Below, piece after piece: positions 56,601 through 64,000 of a stretch of DNA of 64,000 bases (the stretch's first letter is position 1; each line of letters starts with the position of its first letter). Below the pieces are notes generated by a model. That model was not told the origin of the DNA. It worked only from the letters and a program-made list of their open reading frames with translations, and did no database searches. The position numbers were made by a program, and so were the translations under genes. This DNA is from Diabrotica undecimpunctata. Its lineage: Eukaryota; Arthropoda; Insecta; Coleoptera; Chrysomelidae. Where the stretch lies: positions 11,518,377 through 11,582,376 of the forward strand of contig NC_092810.1 in NCBI RefSeq assembly GCF_040954645.1, written 5' to 3'.

Positions 56601-59049
56601 GGGGTATCCACTGCCAGAAGGAGAGTTCATCTTAGATACAGATGCAAGTAATGTGGGAATTGGAGGAGTGCTGTCTCAGATTCAAGGAGGACAGGAACGA
56701 GTCCTCGGATATTTTAGTAAAGTTCTTTCAAAACCTGAGCGGAATTATTGCGTCACGAGAAGAGAACTTCTGGCAGTAGTGAAATCAGTAGAGCACTTCT
56801 ATCAATACCTCTATGGAAGAAAGTTTCTAATCCGAACCGACCATGCCGCCCTTAAGTGGTTGATGCAGTTTAAGAATCCAGAGGGTCAGATAGCCAGGTG
56901 GATCGAACGACTCCAAGAATACGATTTTAAGATTGAGCACCGGGCCGGAGTTAGCCACAGAAACGCTGATTCTCTTTCCAGAAGGCCATGCTCAGCAGAG
57001 TGTTCCCACTGCAACAAAACGGAATCCAAGGAAGCAGCAGTGCTAAGAACGACGATTGTCAACGACGACTGGACGCCTACTAAGATCAGGGAAGAACAAG
57101 AGAGAGATCCAGTTATACAGAAAATCCGAAAATGGAAAGAGGAAAACCGTCGACCACCTTGGCAGGAAATATCAAACCTATGCTCAGTAGTTAAGACGTA
57201 TTGGGCCCAGTGGGACTCATTTATCATCGAAGATGGCTTGCTTAAACGAGTCCTGGAAAATGATGACGGTTCAGAGAAGAGAAGACAGTTGGTGATCCCA
57301 AAGAGCAGAATAGCCGAAGTACTTCGTCAGTTACACGACAGTCCATCGGGAGGGCATTTTGGTGTAAGGAAAACCCTTCAGCGAATTCGGGAACGGTTTT
57401 ATTGGATGAACAGTTCCGACGATGTAAAAGACTGGTGTAAGAAATGTACTATTTGTGCCACGAGTAACGGGCCTTACCGAAAAAGGAGAGCTCCTATGAG
57501 ACAATATAATGTTGGAAGCCCGTTTGAAAGAATAGCTTTGGACATCGCTGGGCCATTTCCAGAAAGTGAAAATGGAGGCAAGTACATGCTGGTAGTAATG
57601 GATTACTTCACTAAGTGGGTCGAGATTTACGCACTTCCAGACCAGAAGGCCGCCACCGTTGCAGATAAGTTGATCCAAGAATATATCAGCCGATTTGGAG
57701 TGCCTTTGGAGATCCATAGTGACCAAGGCAGGAACTTCGAAAGCGATCTATTCCAAGGAATATGTGATAGACTAGGCATGAAGAAAACAAGAACTACAGC
57801 ATATCATCCGCAATCTGATGGTATGGTAGAACGGATGAATAGGACAGTTGGCAAATATTTGACAAAGATGGTGTCCGATCATCAGCGAGACTGGGACCAA
57901 TACCTTCCGTTCTTCACAATGGCCTACAGATCTGCTGTTAACGAATCAACAGGCCAGACACCAGCGAAAGTCCTATTCGGACGCGAAATGCGACTACCTT
58001 GTGATCTAGAGTTTGGGTGTCGACCTGGAGAAGATGTAGCAGGTGAAGATTATGTGATCGAATTACGAAGAAGAATGGACGATGTACATGAGTTGGTCCG
58101 TTCCCACCTTCAGATCGCTAGCGACCGAATGAAGAAACGGTACGATACACAAGCCGAAAAGGGTTGCTTTAAGAAGAACGACAAAGTATGGCTGTATAAT
58201 CCCAAGAAGCGAAAAGGTTGTTCTCCCAAATTGCAGCAGTTTTGGGAAGGTCCATACCTCATTATGGAGAAGATCAACGATGTCATCTACCGAATAAGCA
58301 AGATTCCGAAGGGAAAGCCGATGATAGTACACCATAACCGGCTGGCGTCTTTCGAAGGTGACCACGACGTAGATGAAGAAGTGGAAGTAAACCAAGTCCA
58401 CGATGTGTCTGACCTCACGTTTGAGGAATTCATGGGTGCCTATGGAGGTACCGGTAAAGCGAGACATGGTGTTACCACTGAAGAAAAGCAAGATCTACTA
58501 GCGCTCCCCGATGACTACTCGCTGGCCCTCACCATCCCGGCCAGTATCAAAGACGCACCAGGGTTGGCATCCGTCTTTCGAAGGAAGTTTGGTCGAGTTG
58601 CAGAACTTCAATGCCAGGTGCCAGCTCCCGGTAAAACCTTGAAACTCCAAGATGCATCACGTTACCTTTTCTACCTGGTAACAAAAGACACTGCCCGTGA
58701 CCAACCTACCTACCGAGATGTATGGGAAGCCTTACTTCAATTGAGAGAGCACGTACTAGAGTCCGACGTGCAAAAGTTAGCCATGCCAAAGTTGGAGTGC
58801 CGCCAATTAGATTGGAGGGTTATCCGAAATATGGTGGAGGAGATCTTCAAAGACACCGAAGTCCAGGTGTTAGTCTGTTGCAATCCGCATAGTTACTGGT
58901 GCGGAGAGAAAACCGTCCCTTGTCATTTTTATACAACTGGAAGTTGTAAAAGAGGGTCCAGTTGCCGATACCAGCATACAGTTCCGGTTCCAGTCCCGAC
59001 AAGGTTCCAGGAGGAACCATCTTTTAAGAGGGGGGCAATGTTACGATAA
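53656..59049 (+). CDS. gag-pol polyprotein with SAP, protease, RT, RNase H, integrase, macro and CCCH domains
   Basis: 1,797 residues from the ATG at 53656; the in-frame GTG six bases upstream is not a likely start. In order: a SAP-like helix-extension-helix (residues about 4-40, LTVTNLRRHLEDRELSSTGK); a heptad-like region with repeated SLESKVS (about 60-130); a gag core (about 185-340); the protease with LVDTGATRTII (436-438); reverse transcriptase with YLDDIIV (Asp 849 and 850); RNase H with LDTDASNVGIGG (994); the integrase zinc finger H-x6-H..CxxC (from 1227); and the DD35E core (Asp 1296, Asp 1356, Glu 1392). Beyond the integrase tail is a macro-like domain (about 1612-1742) and a CCCH finger (Cys 1756, 1764, 1770, His 1774). 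The stop lies 11 bases inside the 3' LTR. No CCHC knuckle, chromodomain or envelope is visible. Confidence 0.95.
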   Translation: MATIYELTVTNLRRHLEDRELSSTGKKAELVQRLKNALLEEGLDPETYIFEDKHDAVISSISKLENKVSGDIASLESKVSNEISSLESKVSANISSEISKVTSEMSALDDRISSLKNQVAADMLAFEEKIWKEMEKKMEETGTAERGNNPITVEIKEDETKCKLETRPKFEGSGGSIHVKVPTFDGKSSWNNYMKQFESAARANGWSEKEKAVNLTIALRGDALDVLQTIAVEETDDFEQLKKRLNMRYGHEHLEHVYQSQLKNRRQKKDEALQEYEVDIARLVRYAYPTAPEDMMEKLAVQTFIDGLRDHEMQRTLRLARHKTLVDVLSAALEYESATQASGGYSKVRTVKEEGDEDKLDQLFNLMKSMTCKKKKTIKLRNSPSGKPERVNLREAASTRNSSKDPLILIASLKCREDSVYVDGDINGKKHTLLVDTGATRTIIRPTVINSRKKLLPTRLRLRTATGENANIHGEIQVQLGIGAEKFVHTVIVADIEEDVILGMDVMNMHGFQLDFKNKVIKVGNEEVFLHPHNDNTVQAAITEDTVVPARSETIIVARLQGFVDEGRPVMMEPWNHDDEVGRGIIIGKELVTSAKEIPVRLINVNDYPVTIKKETKVGTCVPVTSIIRQATTSDNSNDKFDQMVAVAGQSLNQMEKRKLREFLRQYRDIFVPKGGKTGRTTVVKHKIDTGNAKPIRQTARRLPQAKREEAETIVQEMKKDGVIEPSTSPWVSPVVLVKKKDGTTRFCVDYRLLNNVTKKDSYPLPRIDDTLDTLAGSKLFSTLDLKSGYWQVEMDPVDKEKTAFTTGSGLWQFNVMPFGLCNAPATFERLMENVLRGLSWKTCLVYLDDIIVLGETFEDHLRNLENVFNRLKAAQLMLNPKKCQLFQGKVNYLGHIVSKEGVAVDKGKIDSIKEWPKPTDKHQVRSFLGLCTYYRRFIKKFADIAKPLTRLTEESREYRWDIDCQNAFETLKKHLITAPILGYPLPEGEFILDTDASNVGIGGVLSQIQGGQERVLGYFSKVLSKPERNYCVTRRELLAVVKSVEHFYQYLYGRKFLIRTDHAALKWLMQFKNPEGQIARWIERLQEYDFKIEHRAGVSHRNADSLSRRPCSAECSHCNKTESKEAAVLRTTIVNDDWTPTKIREEQERDPVIQKIRKWKEENRRPPWQEISNLCSVVKTYWAQWDSFIIEDGLLKRVLENDDGSEKRRQLVIPKSRIAEVLRQLHDSPSGGHFGVRKTLQRIRERFYWMNSSDDVKDWCKKCTICATSNGPYRKRRAPMRQYNVGSPFERIALDIAGPFPESENGGKYMLVVMDYFTKWVEIYALPDQKAATVADKLIQEYISRFGVPLEIHSDQGRNFESDLFQGICDRLGMKKTRTTAYHPQSDGMVERMNRTVGKYLTKMVSDHQRDWDQYLPFFTMAYRSAVNESTGQTPAKVLFGREMRLPCDLEFGCRPGEDVAGEDYVIELRRRMDDVHELVRSHLQIASDRMKKRYDTQAEKGCFKKNDKVWLYNPKKRKGCSPKLQQFWEGPYLIMEKINDVIYRISKIPKGKPMIVHHNRLASFEGDHDVDEEVEVNQVHDVSDLTFEEFMGAYGGTGKARHGVTTEEKQDLLALPDDYSLALTIPASIKDAPGLASVFRRKFGRVAELQCQVPAPGKTLKLQDASRYLFYLVTKDTARDQPTYRDVWEALLQLREHVLESDVQKLAMPKLECRQLDWRVIRNMVEEIFKDTEVQVLVCCNPHSYWCGEKTVPCHFYTTGSCKRGSSCRYQHTVPVPVPTRFQEEPSFKRGAMLR
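58489..58880 (+). other. macro (OARD1/TARG1-like) domain encoded at the end of pol
   Basis: Residues about 1612-1742 align without gaps at the start with OARD1/TARG1-type macro domains: QDLLALPDDYSLAL corresponds to the GDLF..P..DSLAH strand-loop, DAPGLASVFRRKFGRVAELQ to the MGAGIA..FK.KFG.V.EL loop and helix, and RYLFYLVTKDTARDQPTY to the Y.YYLITK.....KPTY strand. Lys 1677 matches the lysine described as catalytic in TARG1. The later loop reads MPKLECRQLDW where relatives have MPRIGCGLD..W. It is two residues shorter, lacks the glycines and has probably lost the catalytic Asp. Binding of ADP-ribose is therefore uncertain and hydrolysis unlikely. Confidence 0.8.
58915..58980 (+). other. CCCH zinc finger at the polyprotein C terminus
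   Basis: CHFYTTGSCKRGSSCRYQH has exact C-x7-C-x5-C-x3-H spacing, that of RNA-binding CCCH fingers. It ends 23 residues before the stop codon. Confidence 0.88.
59024..59038 (+). other. polypurine tract
   Basis: AAGAGGGGGGCAA directly before the TG of the 3' LTR, the expected primer for plus-strand synthesis. It lies inside the coding frame. Confidence 0.85.
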
Positions 59050-59458
59050 AAATCCTGGCCTAAAAATAACCGTATTATATTATGACTAATGCTGTTCTGT
59101 TTTAGAATATACGAGACCTTTCGAATAGCTGGCATAAACTCCAAGTAATAAAAAAACTGGTTCCATTCGAATCTTCCGGAATTAGGCCTGTCCATTCGAG
59201 GCGAAACCAGGTCAATTGAGGTCAAAATCCATGGGATTCTAGAGCAGCTGTTTTCGTATAAATATGGAGGAACTTTTATTTTGAAAAGAGTTAGTTAATT
59301 CGGACGACGCGCTCGCGATAAAATGTTACGTTCGCTTTTTAATAAATTATGTATGTTTAGTGAAAATAAATAAATATCATTCATTGTGCTTTTTAATGAA
59401 TTAAGATAAGAACAAGACATTATAAATTAAAGACTTAACAATTAATAAATTCACAACA
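59039..59458 (+). repeat. 3' LTR (420 bp)
   Basis: Identical to the 5' LTR by base-by-base reading, with TG..CA ends. It is followed by ATAC (59459-59462). Confidence 0.95.
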
Positions 59459-59462
59459 ATAC

Positions 59463-60512
59463 GAATTCGTATGACATCACATATACATCCGGATATATAA
59501 TATACATTTGTTACAATCAAGTTTTAGTTCTTAAATATAACTCTTAAATCATTCAAAAATATGTGGCAAATGAACTAGTTTCCATGCCAAACACACTATT
59601 AGTTTAATAGGTAATTGCGGTAAGTTATGCGAACATTTGAAGCATTTTTGAATATTAATATTAAGTGTTTAAATGTAAGTAATCTAATTTTACATTGGTG
59701 TTGGGCAATTTAGTATTTTATGTTCGTTCTGCAACAATTAAACATTTATTGACCTTCAAAGAGAATTATCTCTATGAGCAAATAACGCTTCAATTACATA
59801 ATGAGTAGGAGATAAAAATGTAATACATAATATTATTTAACTACCTTGTATGATAATGCCACTTGACACTAAAACTTGATATTTTTTTTTATTTTCTGAC
59901 GATATCACATTATCTTACCTGATTCATCTCATTAATATTTAATTCTAAGCTGTTCAGTTATGGTTTGTAAAATCCAATAAAAACTGAAGAAAATAACTAA
60001 GTAGTACGTACACTATCGCAGTAATGGCTAGGTGATATATAAAAAACTATTCTATGCATTCAATGGACTATTGTTCAAAGCCAAACAAAAAATGAATTAA
60101 CAAACGCCTCTGTACCAAGATATTTTTTTTCCTTTCATTTGCCTTTCATTGATCCGTTTTTTCCACTTTGCTTTATCGTAGTTTTGTTAAAAACTTTTTG
60201 CCTCTCTAGTAGATCATTCCGATTTCCTTGACTCTCCTATTGTGTTGGATGTTGAACTTGGTATAGCAACCGATGTACTTGGAACATCTTCTGCTAATGC
60301 CTCGGTAAAATTCTTATAGGAATAGGTACTTTGATTGTTGTGTCGTTCTCTTTATCTACATCTTGATCTCGCCTATTATCAGGTTCTTGTTCTGATAACA
60401 TCAGAGCAGTCTTGTCTGCGCCTAAAAAATAAAAAACAGTTCTATAAATTCAAATATCAGGTGTTACAAATTTAAAAAGTTATAAACATCAGATATGATT
60501 CCCGAAATTGTA
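59463..60512. other. unassigned intron sequence
   Basis: AT-rich, with no supported gene or element. Confidence 0.35.
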
Positions 60513-60514
60513 AT

Positions 60515-62028
60515 TTATAAGCACATAATCCACCATTGAAGAAAATTCAGGTCCCGAAATCCTACCAGAAGAAAAAACGGCAGTTAGACAAATGAACGAT
60601 GGAAAGGTACCGGGACTTGATGAAATTCCTGCAGAACTGCTGAAGCTATTAGATGCAGAACAAATAAAAATAATAATTGAAATATTTAAAGAAATATACA
60701 AGGCAGGAAAAATACCGTAGAGTGGCCTAAATCGGAGTTCGTACCATTGCCCAAAAAACCACGAGCAAAAGTTTGTGAAGACTATAGGACCATAATCCTA
60801 ATGAGCCATCTGCTGAAGCTGTTTTTAAAAGTTATCCACAAAAGAATTTACTGGAAATGCGAGGAACCGTTGGTACGAGGGAAGCTTTATTGAGCGTGCA
60901 GGTATTGTTTCCGACATGTAGAGATGTCACCTGTGATGTTTTTGCATGCCTGATTGACTACAAGAAGGCTTTCGATAGAGTCCGGCATGAACAAATGATG
61001 GAAGTGCTGAAGAGACCTAAAAATAATAGCTAATCTGTATTGGAATCAATCAGCGGTGCTCCGAATAGATGGAGAATATACAGAACAGGTCAAAATCTTA
61101 AGGGGACTGAGACAAGGGTGCATAATTTCACCACTGATATTCAATCTGTACTCGGAGCGAATTTCTAAAGAGGCTTTTATTGATGAAGGCATCTCAATAA
61201 ATGGAGTCAAGCTCAATAACCTGCCGTATGCAGATACTACAATAGTGTTTTCCAATACCATAGAAGGGTTGCAAAACTTAATGAGCAAAATAACGGAAAC
61301 AAGTAGAACATATCGACTGGATATAAACGACAGCAAAACCAAGCTAATGATCATCAGCCAGGAAAATATAACTGGAGCAAATCTGTATGTGAACCAAATG
61401 AGAATTGAACGTGTCTCAGTACAACTACTTGGGAACTATAATCAATGACTCGTTGGACAATAACCAAGAGATTAAATATCGCATCGGAAAGGAAAAAAGT
61501 GCATTTTTGACTATGAGCTCTGTGTTCAAGAGCCATGACCGTACCCTAGAAACAAAAATAAGGCTCCTTAAATGTTACGTGTACTCAGTGCTTCAGTGGA
61601 CATTGAAGGCGGAAACTCTATCAAAACTTCAGGCTTTTGAGCTATGGTTATACAGAAGGATCCTTAAGATACAATGGACAGACAAAGTCAGCAATGAAGA
61701 AGTGCTGCGGAGGATAAACACAACCGCGAATTTGGTCAACATCGTGAAGGGCCGTAAGCGGCAGTACTTGGGACATATAATGAGAAATCAAGGCAGATAT
61801 GAGCTGGTCCAATGCATTTTGCAAGGTAAAATTTTTGCAGGACGAAGAAGAATATCCTGGCTTGCTAACCTGAGAGCATGGTATAGAAAGATCTCAACAC
61901 AGCTATTCCGTATAGCAATCAAGAAAGTCATCATAGCCAGAATGATCGCCAACGTTCGGAACGGACAAGCACCCCAAGAAGAAGAAGCACATAATGTAAG
62001 ATTTGCGCATAATAATGATTGAAATTTT
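60515..62028 (+). pseudogene. LINE reverse transcriptase, frameshifted, catalytic motif mutated
   Basis: The fingers read AVRQMNDGKVPGLDEIPAEL near 60575-60640. Then come stops and frameshifts, DYKKAFDRVRHEQMMEVLKR near 60955 (block A) and ILRGLRQGCIISPLIFNLYS (block B, 61100). Block C is NNLPYADTTIVFSN at about 61225, where the second Asp of YADD is Thr. After a frameshift near 61410 comes NYLGTIINDSLDNNQEIKYR and a long open tail to 62022, including KRQYLGHIMRNQGRYELVQC and GRRRISWLANLRAWYRKIS. The tail resembles 43790-44062. Confidence 0.8.
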
Positions 62029-62202
62029 GATGTAACCTATAAAATTAGGATTAACCATAGACATATAATACAAATAGACTCAGCGCTGCAATAGAGACCC
62101 GTTCCCCCAGTGCGACAGAGAAAATCTCGGGTATATCGACCACGTGACCTTTTCATTGGTAATTTAAGTCACCTGGTCGATAAGCTGGAAATTTAGAAAA
62201 GC

Positions 62203-62215
62203 AATCACTTGCAGT
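62203..62215. repeat. left target-site duplication of LINE 62216-63803
   Basis: AATCACTTGCAGT, repeated exactly at 63804-63816. Confidence 0.85.
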
Positions 62216-63803
62216 ATATATATTATTATATTGCATATATTATACGGCGGAGCTGCACATCGAAAACCCGAGTTATGAAGAAGTAGTTCAGATAATAAAT
62301 AAACTAACAAACAATAAAGCACCAGGAACGGACGGAATTTCGGCAGAATTATTAAAGCATGGAGGATCCGAACTCTGGGAAAGAATCCATTACCTAATAA
62401 CATTAATATGGACGAAGGAGCAAATGCCAGAGGAATGGACAGTTGGCCTCATACAGCCAATATATAAAAAAGGAGATAAGAGGGAATGACAGAATTATAG
62501 GCCAATTACATTGCTAAATGTAATATACAAAATTCTTTCTGGTATAATCTACAATAGATTATTAGAATACTCCGAAAATATAATTGGTGATTATCAAAAT
62601 GGATTCAGACCAAATAGAGCCACTACAGATAACATATTCATACTAAGAACGATACGAGAAAAAGCTTATGAATACGACATAGACCTATATAATATGTATA
62701 TAGACTTTAAACAAGCTTTTGATAGTGTGAATAGAGACAGAATGCTGGAAGACCTTTGTAATCTAGGTATACCTAAGAAATACATTAGCCTCATAAAAAT
62801 TACGTTGCAGGGTTCAAAAGCCGCAGTCAGAGTAGATGGAGAACTGACTCCCCTTTTTAACATCAACATGGGAGTAAGACAGGGAGATGCCCTATCAACC
62901 ATGCTATTCAACCTAGTTCTTGAGGCAGTCATCAGAAAAACCAATATAACCGGCCATATAAACACCAAATCAGTACAAATTACTGCATATGCAGACGATG
63001 TAGCCATCATTAGTAGGAATAAGCCACGACTAATGGAAGTGTTCAAACAAATTGATCCTGAAGCAAGAAAAAGAGGTCTTAAAATAAACGAAGCAAAAAC
63101 GAAGTATATGACAGTCAAAAGAATAACTGACAATGAAAATAATATCACAATAGACAACTATACTATCGAACGAGTGGATGCCTTTACATATCTCGGCACA
63201 GAAATCAATCAGAAGAACTCCGTAAGTAGCGAAATTAATGCACGTATTTCCAGCGGGAATCGTACATACTATGCTAATAAAAGATTGATGACATCGAAAT
63301 TATTAGACAAAAGAACCAAAATGACTATCTATAGAACACTGATTAGACCCGTAGTAACCTATGGATGTGAAACTTGGGTAATGACGAAAAAAGATGAAGC
63401 CCAACTCAGGACATTCGAGAGAAAAATACTGAGGAAAGTATATGGCCCGGTACAAGAGGAAGATGGCACATGGAGAATCAGGAGAAACGACGAGGTTAAT
63501 GAGTTAAATGAAGGTTATGACATTGTAAGATTTGTGAAAAGTCAAAGACTGTCATGGCTGGGACATGTGCAGAGACAAAGCGATGCAAAACCAACTAAGA
63601 AAATGTTACAATGGAAGCCCATAGGAAGGCGAAAAAAAGGAAGGCCCAGAACGAGATGGTTGGATGACGTGGAAGACGACCTGAAAACAATGAACATAAG
63701 ACAATGGAGAAGAAGGGCACAAGAGAGATCTGAATGGAAGGACATAGCCAGACAGGCAAAGACCCATCCAGGGTTATGATGCCAAAAGAAGAAGAAGAAG
63801 AAG
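62216..63803 (+). pseudogene. LINE reverse transcriptase, 5'-truncated, one nonsense codon
   Basis: Plus-strand frame: YEEVVQIINKLTNNKAPGTD, MPEEWTVGLIQPIYKKGDKR, then a TGA (62487-62489) where the family usually has Cys before QNYRPITLLN. The same frame then stays open from 62490 to the stop at 63779. Blocks: NMYIDFKQAFDSVNRDRML (A), MGVRQGDALSTMLFNLVLEA (B), ITAYADDVAIISRN (C). The tail is GRRKKGRPRTRWLDDVEDDL. The 3' end is a (GAA)n tail before the duplicated target. It is young, but truncated and carries one stop. Confidence 0.88.
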
Positions 63804-63816
63804 AATCACTTGCAGT
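63804..63816. repeat. right target-site duplication of LINE 62216-63803
   Basis: AATCACTTGCAGT, directly after the GAA-repeat tail. Confidence 0.85.
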
Positions 63817-64000
63817 GACTGCTTTACGTCAGTTTTCTCTATCGCACTAAGGGAACAGGCCGGTATTACAACGATCAGTGTATCTTGTATTATACGTCTA
63901 TGGTAGAGTATACTTCTAAACAGATCATAAAAAGCAGAATTCAACCATAGAAAATGTCAATTGTCAAGATGCGTAAAAATTTAATGAAAGCGGCGCCGGC

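Larger units (their letters stand above)
53160..59458 (+). mobile_element. complete Ty3/gypsy-type LTR retrotransposon with macro-domain extension
   Basis: The 6,299-bp element has two identical 420-bp LTRs, a 4-bp target duplication (ATAC), a primer-binding site, one long gag-pol frame and a polypurine tract. The order protease, reverse transcriptase, RNase H, integrase is that of Ty3/gypsy elements. There is no envelope-like frame. Identical LTRs and an uninterrupted frame point to recent insertion and possible activity. It lies in the sense orientation within the presumed second intron of GDH, next to a decayed LINE. Confidence 0.95.
62053..63905. mobile_element. MITE-like element with roughly 80-bp inverted ends, split by a LINE
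   Basis: The left arm (62053-62135, starting ACCATAGACATATAATACAA and including CAGTGCGACAGAGAAAA) and right arm (63822-63905, whose reverse complement gives ACCATAGACGTATAATACAA and TAGTGCGATAGAGAAAA) are imperfect inverted repeats. Removing the LINE and one target duplication leaves about 250 bp. A related end, GTATTATATGTCTATG, occurs at about 27430-27447. Confidence 0.65.

Noticed and set aside
59025..59049. Envelope-like gene after pol in the LTR element
   Set aside because: There is no room: pol runs to the polypurine tract and stops 11 bases inside the 3' LTR, and the extra C-terminal part has no signal peptide or membrane segment.
1..64000. CRISPR arrays, bacterial operons or a phage-defence island
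   Set aside because: No regularly spaced repeats or bacterial gene layout. Introns, LINEs and insect-type genes show a eukaryotic nuclear genome.

Overview
This looks like nuclear DNA from an insect, possibly a beetle; the sequence does not fix the order. It is AT-rich, its two recognisable host genes carry canonical GT..AG introns, and nearly everything else is transposable-element (TE) sequence of very different ages.

Host genes. A two-exon gene on the minus strand (16743-18463) encodes syntaxin-18, the ER Q-SNARE. Divergently, about 2.2 kb away, a plus-strand gene starting at 20623 encodes mitochondrial glutamate dehydrogenase (GDH). Only its first two coding exons are visible (20623-21058 and 39849-40049). 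They are separated by an 18,790-bp intron, and I saw no later exon, so everything from 40050 to the end is probably the next intron.

TEs by region. 1-16 kb: decayed cut-and-paste elements. These are a Tc1-like copy at 2.2-4.3 kb split by an 890-bp TIR element; a mariner-type element (4956-7029) that holds a Penelope-like GIY-YIG fragment, itself split by a 159-bp hAT MITE; a mariner pseudogene (7.4-8.2 kb); a complete-ended Tc1-like element (9331-11370) with a 439-bp near-perfect foldback inside; and a DDE transposase pseudogene (13.0-14.2 kb). 21-40 kb (GDH intron 1): a pogo-like element, decayed LINEs, a Tc1-like pseudogene with long inverted arms, a Tc1-like transposase split by a young LINE, and a piggyBac relic with both ends. 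40-64 kb: many LINE fragments, two 5'-truncated LINEs with long open frames flanked by target duplications, a complete LTR retrotransposon (53160-59458), and a LINE inserted in a TIR element near the right edge.

Main discovery candidate. The LTR retrotransposon has identical 420-bp LTRs, a 4-bp target duplication and one uninterrupted 1797-codon gag-pol frame. The frame starts with a SAP-like domain. After the integrase it carries an extension that aligns with the OARD1/TARG1-type macro (ADP-ribose-binding) domain, followed by a C-x7-C-x5-C-x3-H zinc finger. No Gag CCHC knuckle is visible. A macro domain and CCCH finger at the end of a Ty3/gypsy-type polyprotein is unusual.
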